A DNA stretch of 64,000 bases. Source: Telopea speciosissima (Eukaryota; Streptophyta; Magnoliopsida; Proteales; Proteaceae). Shown piece by piece: positions 24,000 to 37,107 of this stretch (position 1 is the first letter of the stretch; each line of letters begins with the position of its first letter). The notes below the pieces were generated by a model. That model was not told the origin of the DNA and ran no database searches. It saw nothing but the letters and a program-made list of their open reading frames with translations. The translations under genes were made by a program, and so were the position numbers. The stretch is from the NCBI RefSeq assembly GCF_018873765.1, contig NC_057919.1:59371484-59435483 (forward strand), given 5' to 3'.

Positions 24000-24205
24000 C
24001 CGTAAAACGAATAAACTTTCCTACTTTGATTCGACTTCTAATTCAGTAATTGGAAAACCCTAAAACTTTCATAAACTTTCATAAACTTTCCTACTTTGAT
24101 TCGACTTCTAATTCAGTAATTATAAAACCCTAAAACGAATAAACTTTCCTACTTTGATTCGACTTCTAATTCGGTAAAACTATAAAACCATAAAACGAAT
24201 AGACG
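24000..24205. repeat. Tandem repeat, three units of 58-70 bp
   Basis: The word ctactttgattcgacttcta starts at 24021, 24091 and about 24148, and each unit ends in ataaaaccctaaaacgaat-like text. The array directly abuts the 5' side of the helicase retrocopy. Confidence 0.85.
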
Positions 24206-24383
24206 AAAGGTGTTTTTCGTTTACGAGTTTTGCAGTTGAAGGAACAAGAAGGGGTTTGCGAAGGAGTGAGATTGCTGTACGCAGCGAAGGGGAGTGTTGC
24301 AGGTGTGAACAGAGGCGGAGGAAGGGGAGGGGTTTTCTTGTTGGTGATTCGGATGGCTTCTTGGTCTCTTCAGATTGCCACAG

Positions 24384-26454
<2,071 letters not shown>

Positions 26455-27704
26455 ACCGCGAAGCAGGGGTAAGGCTGGGTACGCCTTTTTTTTATTTTTT
26501 TAAATGCCTGTGAGACTTTGTAGAGCTTTAGTTTTGAGATGTTCACAGCTAGATTAGTTTAGTTCGTTTCATTGACGGTTCTTCAAGTAATGTTTCTCTC
26601 TAAATTTTACTCAGTTTTGAATATTCTATCTTTGATGATCTAATTACTTTAAATATATCAGATGAAATGATTTGTAATTGTTGCAAAAAGTTTTGAAGAG
26701 AACTAGGTCAGGAGTATGGAACCAGTTGGGCCATTTGTGTAAGTAGATCTTTCCTGGAGTGGGAAGAGCTATAATTCCAATATCCATCCAAACTCCAACT
26801 ATAATTGTACTGGATGTAGTAGAGCCAAGAATGTAATGTAAACATGTTTCTGCCCTTATATGCATTTTTGACTCTGTCATGCACTTTGAAGTAGTGTGTG
26901 TTCTATCTTTTAACTTCTTTTTGAGACATTTGAAGAAGCTTCACCATTAAAAGGTACATGTTCAGATACTAAAAACTTGGGGAATTCAGATATTTTCAAA
27001 CTCTCTATGTGAACAGTTTGAAGGAGGGGCATGCATGGCTGGCCATAGGGGACAACTTTTGTCTGATTTGATGAAATTGAACTACGTGGACTTCTTTGAA
27101 ATTTTTATAATTGATTTCCAGTCCACACAGCCGGGTAGTTTGGTGTAGGGCATATGGATAAACATTCTTATCAATTTCAGAAACATAGAGGTAGGTCACT
27201 CTTAATCATAACCTGATGTGCTTGAATGGATGCAGAAACGTATAAACTTTGGTTATTCAGTTCTGTTTTCTTCTTTTAATTCTGAATTCTCAATGCATAC
27301 AATTATGTTAGGAAACAATAAGGATTTTAGGAAGGTAAGGCCTTCAAAATTTAGTGACTGAAATATCAATGTATTTACCCAAAAAAAAAAATTATCAATG
27401 TAGGACCTATGAAGTTTCTCTTTTGAATTCTAAATTTAATAAAATTTAGGAAATTGAGATTTCAAGGAGAAAATTTTTGGAATCAAATTATTTTCATAGC
27501 AGTATTAAATTCAATTACATTCTTGATTAAATATGTGGGTTTAAGAAAAGCTAAAATATAAGATAAATGTCTTGAGATTATTTAAATTCTCAGTGTGTTT
27601 AAAGATTGTTTAATGTTTCCTTTTGTTGGGTAATTTTTGGATTACATGATAGTGATAGATGATCGAGGGATCCTATCTTCTCTATTGTGCATGAATGCTC
27701 TCTC
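26455..27704. other. Non-genic stretch
   Basis: The 3' flank of the retrocopy. AT-rich; I see no gene, RNA or paired repeat. Confidence 0.4.
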
Positions 27705-27982
27705 TAGGCTTGCAACAGGGTCGGGTTGGGACCAGGCTTCTTAAAGCCGCAATTCTGAGTCCTCTTAGATAGACCCAGGCCCGGTCCTGGCTCAGGACCT
27801 CAAAAATCCAACCTTGTGCCTTGATTGGCCCTGACCATGTGGAGAGGGAAGGGATATAAAGGGGCTTGGCCAGTCCAGGGAGAAGAAGAAGAAGATAGGG
27901 CTGGAACGGGCGCAGCCCAAGGCCTCAACCCTGGCTTGATCCAGCCCTGGCCCACCCTTAGGGCTACGGTATCTCATTCCTA
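27705..27982. mobile_element. hAT-like MITE, relative of 31679-32117
   Basis: The left end TAGGCTTGCAACAGGGTCGGG and interior words (ggccctgaccatgtggagag, ggcctcaaccctgg) match the element at 31679. The right end is atctcattccta. Flanking 8-mers differ, so the boundary or target duplication is not preserved. Confidence 0.6.
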
Positions 27983-28254
27983 CTTCCAAGAATGACTGAA
28001 AGCCTGTTGCTGTAAGAAGATTGACAGGAAGGGGATGCTGGTGTTAATCTTTAGGATCTCCTGTTTGTAGATGCTAAATGTAATTTTTTGTTTTTGTTGG
28101 AGGGGAAATGTAAAAAAAACAAAGTCTTGAATTCAATTTTTTTCTTAATGGCTGGAAAATGGGAATTGCATTGGCTAGGATAGTTTGCTAATTGGTTTCA
28201 TGATCAGATGGTGTACCTTGTACTACCTGCCAATTGGCTTCCTAACCTCTAGAT

Positions 28255-28620
28255 CAAGGTTTCAAAAAATTTGAATTGGGTCGGCCAAATTGATCGATTC
28301 GGGTTGAAATCGGCTGAGGTCGATCCTGATTCCGATCCAGTTCAACTGGACCTTCATTCGGATCATGATTTTGAGATTTGAGTCCTTGTTCTTGAGGTTA
28401 CCCCTTTAGATCGCGGAAGTCAACGATTTTAAACTTGAAATTGGGGGTCAAATCGGTCCCAAAAACCCTTGAACCGATATTCACATTTTAAACCAAGCAA
28501 TCTGATCTCAAAAACCCTAGAATTGCTTTTCAAAATGGCTGGAATCAGGATTGGTCAAGGCCGATTTCGATATGAATCTGCTGATTCAACCGATACAATT
28601 CTGATTTTTAAAAACAGTGG
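28255..28620. repeat. Degenerate MITE family member, gttttaaaaat-ended
   Basis: It starts aaggtttcaaaaaatttgaat and ends ctgatttttaaaaacagtgg. The interior is full of gatcgattcgg and cgattccgatcc words. Relatives lie at 29049-29222, 32545-32770, 36900-37060 and 61862-61990. The class is probably a MITE, family unassigned. Confidence 0.5.
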
Positions 28621-29048
28621 TGAAAAATTGCGACCAACCAGATGATGATAACCATTTGGTCATCAAAAAAGATTGTGGGTTCAATGCATAAGTGGGACCC
28701 ATTAAATGATGGTGGATCCAAACATTTGAGCAGGTGCTTCACCATGCCGAAAGTTGATTGGATGATCGTGACCGTTGGATAAGGTACAACCTTATTGTCA
28801 TGATAGTTACGGAGAAACAAGACAAGATGGTTTACTTGGTTTCCCAAGTGTGGTTTAGTGGGCCCAAGTGTTGGGCTTTGGTAGACTCAATTCATGAAGA
28901 CATGAATATTTCACTCTGATACATAATCTACTTCATTAAAAATCCAATTTGGCTTGGAAATTTGAATGAGAGCATGCCATAAGCATGGTTTTGTTACTGA
29001 AGAAAAAAAATGCATAGGCATGGTTTCTAGATGCAAAGGTTATGATCA

Positions 29049-29222
29049 CTGTTTTAAAAATGGGGATCGGACCAGCCGATGCCGATTCTGGCTGATCAGA
29101 CTCGGCCTATATTCCCTTCTAAAAACTACTAATAGGGCATGTTTTGACGACGGATTCTGATTGATTTTTTCACCGATATTAGTATCGATTTGGAACCCGA
29201 TTCCGGGTTTTAAAACTTTGGT
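29049..29222. repeat. Degenerate MITE family member
   Basis: Ends gttttaaaaatggggatcgg and attccgggttttaaaac are roughly inverted to each other. Interior matches the family described at 28255-28620. Confidence 0.5.
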
Positions 29223-29561
29223 TAGTTATAGAGATATAAGACCCACTTCTAAACATGGTTTCTAGATACAAAGGCAGTACCATTGAGACCCACTTGCATA
29301 TAAAACCAGGGATTAGATATAGTTACTATAAACTTAGGACCGAGTTTCCCTCCAAGGGGTTTGTGAACCCTAAGATGGTGGCCGGTGACTCGTCCTCTAT
29401 GGGTGGTGGAAAGCTTTTTCCATAAAATTATTAACTTCCAATGTGACTCCACATCCCAAACAGATGGGCTATGATAGGCCCAGAAAAAAAAAAAAAAAAA
29501 AACATATAAAGGGGGATTGGGAAAGGTTTTTTGTTTGATACTTCCATTTCTCGAAAAAGAT

Positions 29562-29729
29562 CCTATGCATCCGGGCAGCCGGGCTGCATGTGTAGTGCCA
29601 GGCTCAAGGTGGCATGCTTTGACCGCCTTACCCCTGCCCAGATAAGGTGCTTGGGCAAAAGTAAGACGATCAAAACACACTGTCTTGAGTCTGGCGCTGC
29701 ACATGCAGCCCGGCTGTCTGGATGCACAG
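29562..29729. repeat. Foldback hairpin element B
   Basis: An inverted repeat with arms of about 80 bp: ctatgcatccgggcagccgg on the left is mirrored by ctggatgcacag-type sequence on the right. The inner arm GACCGCCTTACCCCTGCCC is mirrored by the rightward gggcaaaagtaagacgatc. Arms are around 80% alike by eye. The inner core is shared with hairpin C (33681-33854), but the outer arms are not. Confidence 0.8.
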
Positions 29730-30216
29730 CAGCCAGGTTCGTGCTTAAGTGGAAATGCCTTTTCTATAGACTCTGCTGCAAACTTCATCACCCAAGCCCC
29801 TTAAGTTTCAGTGAAAATTTTGGAAATGAAAATGAGAGAGAGAGAGAGAGAGAAGGGACAAATCACAAAGAGATAAGGGAAGGAGTAAGCAGAAAAAACA
29901 AGGTTCAATTAACAGTTCCACTTCCTCTCCACATTCTCTCTCTCTCTCTCTCTGAATGTCCTCAAAAATCTTGGGCGTGACAAAACTAAGTGGGGTGCAT
30001 TATCATGATGATCCCACCCATTGATGATACTTCCACATCATCATACCCTTTCCATTTTACCTCTCTTTCCCATATGCTGTAATTCCACATCATCATCATC
30101 ATCATCATCTTCTTCTTCTGTCATCCATGATCTCATACCCATTTCTCTCCTTTAAGTTCCTCACGTAAACATGGCTTATGGGCTATGGCTAGCAAACCTA
30201 ACTTCACCTTCTCCGG
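29730..30216. other. 3' flank of SAMDC4, with microsatellites
   Basis: Contains an (AG)n tract at about 29834-29852, a (CT)n tract at about 29936-29952 and a (CAT)n run near 30088. It includes the 3' UTR region of the minus-strand SAMDC4 gene. Confidence 0.5.
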
Positions 30217-31251
30217 CTACGTCCGGCTAGTGGTAAACGTTTGAAACACAATACTACCAGTCGACGGAAATTCATCAACCGCAAAACTTCCACAACTCAA
30301 ACCAACTGTCTCAAGAGCATTCTTCACACGTTTCCACACTTGTTGTCCCACACATGAGGTTGTCGACACCGACACAGTAGCCGGCCGGAACACTTGTACC
30401 ACCTTCTTCAACATTTCTCCCATCTCTCGATCATCTTCAATGGACCCCACACACTCAAAACTTGCATAGCTATACCCATCTTCTGGTGTTACATGAATCG
30501 TAGAATATCGACTCCCATCCATTCCATTCATGGAATACCCACATGGGTCGAACGCAAAATCACAGAGGAGTGCATTGGGATTGATTTCTCCAATACCTGT
30601 TAACCCAGTCATCTCCTTTCCGGCAACATCGCCGGAGTTACTATCCCCAACTCGCCGGTAAAATTTCCGGCCAAGAACAGGATCAAGCTCAGTCATGCAA
30701 ACCTCAATGGTGAACACATCTAGGTTTTGTTCAAGAACTATATGATGCTCATCACTAGCCGAGAAGACATGCCAAGAGCTCTGTGATGGCATTCTTGAAG
30801 GCATAACACAAGCTTTTCTAAAACAAAGATAATTGGGTAAACTCTGTTCTAAATACAGAGCTTCATCTCTGAAACTGGTGTGGGGAAAAGGTTGAGATTT
30901 AGGGAAAATAAAATTACCTCTAGTGTATCTGCAACTACAAACTCTGAGACCCATAAGATGAGCATGAGACAATAGTGGAGGGATTGATTTGAGAAGTTGG
31001 GTAGTCCCACATGTCTTGATTATGATCTTTGTGGGGTATACAAATAAGCTTGATTCTGATAATACGTAAGCATCGAAGTAATGGTTTCCAACTGCAGAGA
31101 CCACAGTGCATTGCACAGCAGCAAGAACCTCTTCAATTGAATCGAAATGGAGTTGCCGGAGTCCGATACCGATGTTGGGATCATCACCGAAGAATTGGAG
31201 TTCTAGGCGTTTTTCAAAACCTTCGAACCCAGAAAGAGCCATAAGAGCCAT
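30217..31251 (-). CDS. SAMDC4: S-adenosylmethionine decarboxylase proenzyme, SAMDC4/BUD2 type
   Basis: A 344-residue pyruvoyl enzyme that decarboxylates S-adenosylmethionine to supply aminopropyl groups for spermidine, spermine and thermospermine synthesis in the cytosol. The processing site LSESS (residues 64-68) would be cut before Ser67, which becomes the pyruvoyl group. Glu10 and Glu13 (FEGFEK), catalytic Cys81 (KTCGTT), Ser240 (CGYSMNG) and His253 (TIHVTPE) correspond to the known human catalytic residues. The N-terminus SGFEGFEKRLEL and the overall length resemble Arabidopsis BUD2/SAMDC4 (347 aa) rather than SAMDC1-3. The start is a tandem MALMAL. The first ATG (31251, CCATGG context) was chosen; the second, at 31242, aligns with Arabidopsis. 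Coding is intronless. The leader contains no upstream ATG, unlike the uORF-controlled paralogues. The gene appears intact. Confidence 0.95.
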   Translation of the reverse strand: MALMALSGFEGFEKRLELQFFGDDPNIGIGLRQLHFDSIEEVLAAVQCTVVSAVGNHYFDAYVLSESSLFVYPTKIIIKTCGTTQLLKSIPPLLSHAHLMGLRVCSCRYTRGNFIFPKSQPFPHTSFRDEALYLEQSLPNYLCFRKACVMPSRMPSQSSWHVFSASDEHHIVLEQNLDVFTIEVCMTELDPVLGRKFYRRVGDSNSGDVAGKEMTGLTGIGEINPNALLCDFAFDPCGYSMNGMDGSRYSTIHVTPEDGYSYASFECVGSIEDDREMGEMLKKVVQVFRPATVSVSTTSCVGQQVWKRVKNALETVGLSCGSFAVDEFPSTGSIVFQTFTTSRT

Positions 31252-31390
31252 GGATGATTGAGATAGATCACAAGAGGATGAAACAAGTTAGTTGAGTATA
31301 AGTAGTTTAGAGGTATTGGAAGAGAAAATAGAGAGGAAGTAGAGACTCTGGAACTACAAGTGGGAAGGTGAAGAGAAAGGGTGAATGGGA

Positions 31391-31396
31391 TTTATA
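31391..31396 (-). promoter_or_regulatory. TATA box of SAMDC4
   Basis: TATAAA, in the context CCCCTTATAAATCCC, lies 140 bp upstream of the first ATG. Transcription would start around 31360, giving a leader of about 110 nt that is CT-rich and free of ATG until the chosen start. Confidence 0.75.
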
Positions 31397-31678
31397 AGGG
31401 GAGAGCAGAGAGTGAGAGGAGATGGAAGTGAGGAAGGGGGGTGGACAGAGGGCATGCGTGTGAGGCAACCAAGAATAATGATTGCAGGCATAATGAGTTA
31501 GATGATGATTATATTTGTGAGATCTTCAAGAGACAGGAACGATGAACGGAAATTCATCCCACGCGCATTCTAGTGGAACTCCTCCAATTTTTTTTTTTTT
31601 GAATTCAAATATTATCACAAAATATTTACCCATATTTCTACACTATGTCTCTGTCTTTTCACTCTATTCCATGGCAGG

Positions 31679-32117
31679 TAGGAATGGAGGATTGCAACTG
31701 GGTCGGGTTTGGCCTGGTTTTTTTAAATCCTCAGTCCAATCTTAAGTCCCCTTAATTGGACTTAGGCTCGCCCCAACCCTAAGTCAAGGTCAGAAAAATT
31801 TAAGCTTCATCCGCTTTCAAGGTCGGGTCGGACTAATTTTGATTGACCCTGAACATGGAGAGAGGGAAGGGAAATGCAGGGGTTGGATTAGGTTGGGGGA
31901 GAAGCAGAAGAAATCAAAGAAAAAAGAAAGAACATGATGAAGAAGAAGAAGACAAGGTCGGGCCAGGCTCAGCCCGAGGCCTCAATCCTGTCCCGGTCCA
32001 ACCCTAATTCAAGGCCAAAAATTTCCAGACTTAACCTGCCGTCAAGGCCAAGGTATCTCAACCTAGGTCCTGATCGGGGTTAGGGCTTGGGCCATTAGGG
32101 CTAAACTTGCACCCCTA
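31679..32117. mobile_element. hAT MITE with perfect 8-bp target duplication
   Basis: The element runs from TAGGAATGGAGGATTGCAA to CTTGCACCCCTA. It is flanked on both sides by ATGGCAGG (31671-31678 and 32118-32125), the 8-bp duplication expected for hAT. No transposase. The interior has the GGTCGGG/CCCGACC style and a purine-rich aagaagaagaag tract. Same family as 27705-27982. It lies about 280 bp upstream of the SAMDC4 TATA box. Confidence 0.85.
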
Positions 32118-32544
32118 ATGGCAGGTTTTCGTGCATGGTATCGGTCTGATAGAATTGAGTTCCTCTGCACACATGTTTACATGTGCAGACGGTTCAGGTG
32201 CCAACACCAACTATTGCTATTTTAAGGGTAAGGAGAGGTATTTATAGAAGTAAAATGGACACATGTTGGCACCTGACCCATATGTACATGTGCTGGTGAA
32301 TGTATGTGTAGAAGAACTGAACTTGCTTTGGTGTAGGTTACCATACGCGTAAATACTAATATGAATCAGCCTTATCAGGTCGGATTAGACTATTTTGCTC
32401 CTCAAAATATTGATATAGATTTTTTGGATCATTTTCCCTCTCCTGCTCCAGCATCACCAATATGATATCAGTCAAGTATCAATATTGGCTACATATAGAT
32501 CCCTTACCTTAAACAAAATTACATGTACATGGGATGCAAGGATT

Positions 32545-32770
32545 AAAGACCAAGCATTGCGATCCCAATCAGTCTCGATTTCAAACCGAATCGAAATCAG
32601 CGAGGATCGATAAAGAATTGGTCAAAATTGATCCTAATAAACCCTAATCCAAGTTTCTATATAGGGAATACGGATTGACAGATCCAAATAAGTCAGCATT
32701 GGGTTCGGCCTCGATCGATTCCTATTCGAATTGGCCTGTCCTGCTGATCCCGATTATAAAAATGGTTCAT
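32545..32770. repeat. Degenerate MITE family member
   Basis: Words such as cgatcccaatcagtctcgat, gaggatcgataaag and ctgatcccgattataaaaatgg place it with 28255-28620. Ends are indistinct. Confidence 0.4.
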
Positions 32771-32779
32771 GCTTATGAG

Positions 32780-33207
32780 TAGGGATGCAAATGGATATCT
32801 GAAAATCCAAATCCAATCTGCATCCATATCCGTTTAGGGACATCCGTATTCATTTAGAGATCTGGGGAAAAATATCTGAACACTCAGATAAAAATCCATT
32901 TGGAAAAAAAATCCGAATACTTAATAATAAAAAATTAAGTAAATAATGATCTTGAGGGTTTTTGAAGATTCAACCGGTTCTAGAATATGAGGAAAAGAGA
33001 ATCATGATCTAAGAGATATGGATTGAGAGTGAATTGTATCCGCCAGGGGGAGGAAGGTCCGGGTTACATAAGGTAGAGATGTAAACGAATGGTCGAAAAT
33101 CCAAATTTGATCCGTATCCAAATCCGTTTAGAGGTATCCTTATTCGGCCAGGGAATATCCAGATCCGTATCCGTATCCAAGCCGAATTCAATCCGTTTAC
33201 ATCCCTA
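32780..33207. mobile_element. hAT MITE with 8-bp target duplication
   Basis: Terminal inverted repeats are TAGGGATGCAAATGGAT and ATCCGTTTACATCCCTA. They are flanked by CTTATGAG (32772-32779) and CTTGTGAG (33208-33215), 7 of 8 identical. A second internal copy of the left end (gtagagatgtaaacgaatgg) at about 33081 suggests that one relative is nested in or fused to another. Confidence 0.82.
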
Positions 33208-33680
33208 CTTGTGAGCTTATCTTGAAAAACAATTTATTAGGATAATATGAGAGGTTACTTAAAAAAACACAAAAAGAGGAATAGCAATTCATTACTGGAC
33301 GTAACAACTTCCATATAGACGTGCCTTGTAATGAAGCAGGGCTATGGTGTACTAATTATAGTTGTAGTAATAATAAGGGGATGGATTTGTTAGGTTAAGT
33401 ACATGACAAGCTAATTGCCTAATTTATTTAACCAATGCCAAGAATCCTCCACTTGGCAGCTCAAATGGGGTCCAAAGAGTTTCGATTTTCCATGTCAGCC
33501 GCTTTAAGATAAATTAAATTAATTTGTAACCATTACCAAGATGCCACATGGTAAATTAAAGAAAGTATTCCTTCCAAGGCTTATGTGATGAGTCCAGATC
33601 CTCTCCACAGATGTGGACAAAAAAAATTGTCTTCATATAGATTCTAATACTACCACTTGTCCTAACAAACACCAATCCAA

Positions 33681-33854
33681 ATCTTCTACGGTGTGCCTGC
33701 CCGTAGTGGCCTGAGCGGCACACAAACAGGGCGTGGCGCAATGATCGCTTTACCCCTGTCTGAGCGCCTTGCCCAAGTGGGTGTAAGGCAGTCATTGCAC
33801 CTCGCCTTATTTGTGCGCCGCTCAGGCCGCTACGAATAACGCGTTGTAGAGGAT
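33681..33854. repeat. Foldback hairpin element C, MULE-like target duplication
   Basis: Arms of about 80 bp: atcttctacgg...gtagtggcctgagcggc on the left is mirrored by gccgctcaggccgctac...gttgtagaggat on the right. The flanks CCAATCCAA (33672-33680) and ACAATCCAA (33856-33864) match at 8 of 9, as expected of a MULE-class foldback. The outer ends resemble hairpin A (ATCCTCTACA) and the inner core resembles hairpin B (CTTTACCCCTG, cttgcccaag). Confidence 0.8.
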
Positions 33855-33899
33855 CACAATCCAACAAACACGGCGATAAAACTTCAATCAATTATCTAT

Positions 33900-34234
33900 A
33901 AAAAAGAAAGAAAAGGAGAAAACAGAGAAAAGTCCTCTATCTATCGTAAAGATAGGGTAAAGATAAGTGGGCACAAGAAAACATATGTGAAGAGTAACTA
34001 CTTTCCATGTACAAGGAGAGGATTAAGACTCTGTACAAGGAGAAGATTAAGACTCTGTAATTTAAAACGTTGAGACTTCAGTTATTTTTATTATAAACAT
34101 AGTTTATTCCTCCATAGAGTAAATTAGGCTCCAAGGAATTCTAAGGCACCCTCTTTTAGAAGCAGTTGTTGTCTTAGATGATGTTTAAACGTCTATGTAA
34201 TTCTTTCAGTTCTGTTTCGTTTTTTTTTATTTTT
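33900..34234. other. Non-genic stretch
   Basis: AT-rich. The short direct repeat acaaggagaggattaagactctgt is nearly duplicated at 34012 and 34037. I see nothing else. Confidence 0.4.
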
Positions 34235-34403
34235 TATTCTACGGGATCTGAATGTTGTTGCAGATACCTTGGCCAGGAGGGCTCTGTCTATCGTGTGTAT
34301 GACAAATTGGCCCATTTTCATTCCTTCGCTCCAAGATTTGTTTGGAGTTATCAAAGCCCTCACATGATTATCGGTAAAACTTCGTATTACCAAAAAAAAA
34401 AAA
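34235..34403 (+). mobile_element. L1-type LINE 3' end (RNase H tail) with poly(A)
   Basis: The plus strand encodes the end of the RNase H-like domain found at the 3' end of plant L1 elements: VVADTLARRALSI. It is followed by a short tail and an A-run at 34392-34403. Severely 5'-truncated. No target duplication was seen. Confidence 0.65.
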
Positions 34404-34981
34404 AGTTTATGCCTCCATGGTAGACCATGTAGTTGACGGAGTGAGAAATCTTATACACGACACTAATAATGGTAATTAATTTTGAGTTTTCATTTGAATC
34501 TCTACACAGACCTTAAGCCATATGTAATAACTGAAATTACAAAAAAAAATAAAAAATTCTTTTTTTTTTTTTGTAACCAAATTTGAAAATCCACTATCTC
34601 AATCTCAGTCCACATATATCCCCATTATCTTGATTATATGCTATAAATGACAAGCTCTTATTTCTTTTCTCTAGGGTGGGGCATAGCTCTAATTATTGGG
34701 GCTTCTAGGAGCTCTTCCCATTCCCTTATATAAATATTTCTCAAGCAATAGTGGAGGGGAAAACAACCCTAGAAACATTGAAGAGGATAAAAAAAACTTC
34801 TACCCAAAAAAAAACTATATTAGGACTTTGAAATTTTTAATGAGAAAAAGAACGTTGCGTTTCCTACGCCTTCTCTCATGAGGCAGTGAAATGATCATTC
34901 TGTCCCTCTTAGTGGATGTTTGTGCATGTAGCTTGACAGCAAATTATTCCTCCCTAAATTTCACTTACAACATGTTATAAT

Positions 34982-35484
34982 AAGAAATAAGTTTTATGAT
35001 TTCAAGGATTGGTTATCTGTGCCATGGGTTAAATATCCCATTTTAATGCGTGCAGGATCCCAGATTCCAGGAGTAAGACTGGGAGGTTGGTCGTACTTTT
35101 TTTTGTTGGATGGAAGATTTTTGTGTTTTGCTGCAAGGAAAATGGAATCATCGACTGCGTGGGAATCTGAATTGTACAGTATCAGGACAGGTTTAGACCA
35201 CGAAGGACGTTTAGGCTTGCAGATAAAAAAGATCTGGTGTACTAATGAATCCATAGTCAATGCCCTTCCATCTCCTACTACGGCGCCTTGGCCTTATAAT
35301 CATATTAAGGATCTAATGTATATAAGTAATAGAACTCAGGACACTATGTTCAGTTTGAACAAGGATGCACTATGTCTAGCTATAGGTCTAAATCTTGCTT
35401 CTCCTATGCAAGATAGAACTCTGTCATCTTCCATTATTTCTATCAAATGAACTTTCTTTGTTTTTCATCCAAAAAAAAAAAAAT
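34982..35484 (+). mobile_element. 5'-truncated L1 LINE, RNase H domain, poly(A), 9-bp target duplication
   Basis: Encodes an RNase H-like domain of the plant L1 kind (GGWSYFFLLDG, then STAWESELYSIRTGL, KIWCTNESIVNALPS) up to a stop. It continues through a short 3' tail and an A-run at 35471-35483. TGTTATAAT occurs on both sides (34973-34981 and 35485-35493). The frame is open over about 140 codons, so this insertion is younger than the one at 34235. Confidence 0.75.
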
Positions 35485-35493
35485 TGTTATAAT

Positions 35494-37107
35494 TACGGAA
35501 AAAGTAAGGCTACCAAGTTGTGACGTCCACATGCACTAATGTGGGGGCCAATGAAAGTACACACACAAGCATCCAACAGAGGTGGGCTCATGGGGGTAGG
35601 GTGGTCATTGCACCCTCTTTATGTCTAGCATAGGGGCCATGCGACCTGATAGTGACCATGTTTCACACAATACTGATATGTATAATTTAAAAATTAAAAA
35701 GGATATCTATAATGTAAAAGTATATAAATTACTTAGAAATTTTTTTTTGTAGAGTGGGGTTTCAAAAAGAGAGTACCAAGTGTCAGCCAAAACTCAATGA
35801 GGATATTCTTGAATTATGAAAGGTCCCGTACGTGAACTCAAAGGCATAGACATCACCTTCTATTTGCATGTCTTCTTGTCTTTTGAGTAGGTGGAATTTC
35901 ATTATGTCTTTTCTATATATATAATCAACATACTTGCAAAATAATTTTAGGAAAGTTTCTGATCAATTCTGAGGTTTCAACAAGTAACAAAATTAGAAAT
36001 AGAGAAAAAGAAGGCTGTCAGGCTACGTGGCGTCTACACCCAGATATAGGAAGATATTGGATAGGCTGAAATGATCGTCTGGCTCTTGCCACAAGGTGAA
36101 GACAGGAGAATTGAATCCTTGAACTCCTAGGAGCCTGCCCTCTATCGGTACCCTTAACAATCAGGTTAACTAGTTAAACGACTTATCGTTTTTTGTTTAC
36201 TTCTTCATCTCATACCTTAATTCTTGTACTCCCAATTGCTTCTTCATCTCATTGCCTAATTCTTGTACCCCTAAGTCTACACTCTTAGACTAATGGAGTT
36301 TTGAAGTAGACAAGAAAGTGGAAGTTGAAATGAAATCCTACTAGAGGGCCTACTCTTCTAGCAAGCATGGAGAGCAAGCAGGGAGGAGAGGCTTTTCAAT
36401 TGTCACCCCAAAACAGAACACAAGGAGAACAAGCCAACAAGGTAATACCTCGATGAGAGACGAATCATTTAATTAAATGATGTGAGAACCCATTCAAGCC
36501 AACTAGCCAAGCCCAACAGCACAAGTGAAAGCAGAATTTCAAGAATCAAGAAATATTGGAATTGATTGAGGTCGAATAAGCTTAGCTGATTCTTGTTTGA
36601 ATTAAGGTTAGGGTGGGTATACTTTGACTAATTTTGACCCGGAGTGAAATTGGACAGGATTAATTCAGACCCCGATGTTAGAATTTTTAAACCCAAATAA
36701 GGGAGATGTAAAAAGGGGGAAGAGAGTTCCTCACAACTTCGGAAGAAGAATCTACATATCGCAATAATGACGGAGCGAAAAACGGTATCATATACATAGA
36801 ACTCACATAAGTTGAAGTAGAAGAGAAAAATAATTCAAAAAATAGAAGATAAAAAAAAACACTCTTCGTGAGTGGCAAATAGTACCTAACGTCGAATATG
36901 ATTTTAGGTATCAATATTGGCATCGGGATCACGATTGAATCAATCGGTTCGTATCAATATCAATCGATCGTGACCGACTTTAAAATCTAAACAATATAAT
37001 CCTATCTATATCAATATCGTATCGATAACAACGGTCCAATACGGTTCATTAAAACCCTGATGTCTAAGGCAAACTTTTTTTCCAAAAAAATAAAAATAAA
37101 AATTTTC
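35494..37107. other. Non-genic stretch
   Basis: No gene was recognised. 36880-37060 belongs to the degenerate gatcgatc MITE family. A region at 36085-36170 has a tRNA-like ggttcaa-type word on the minus strand but no tRNA structure. Confidence 0.4.

Noticed and set aside
29562-29729. Hairpin B as a conserved microRNA gene
   Set aside because: No known miRNA sequence is present and the arms are too long and uniform. It is better explained as a foldback element that might at most be a young small-RNA source.
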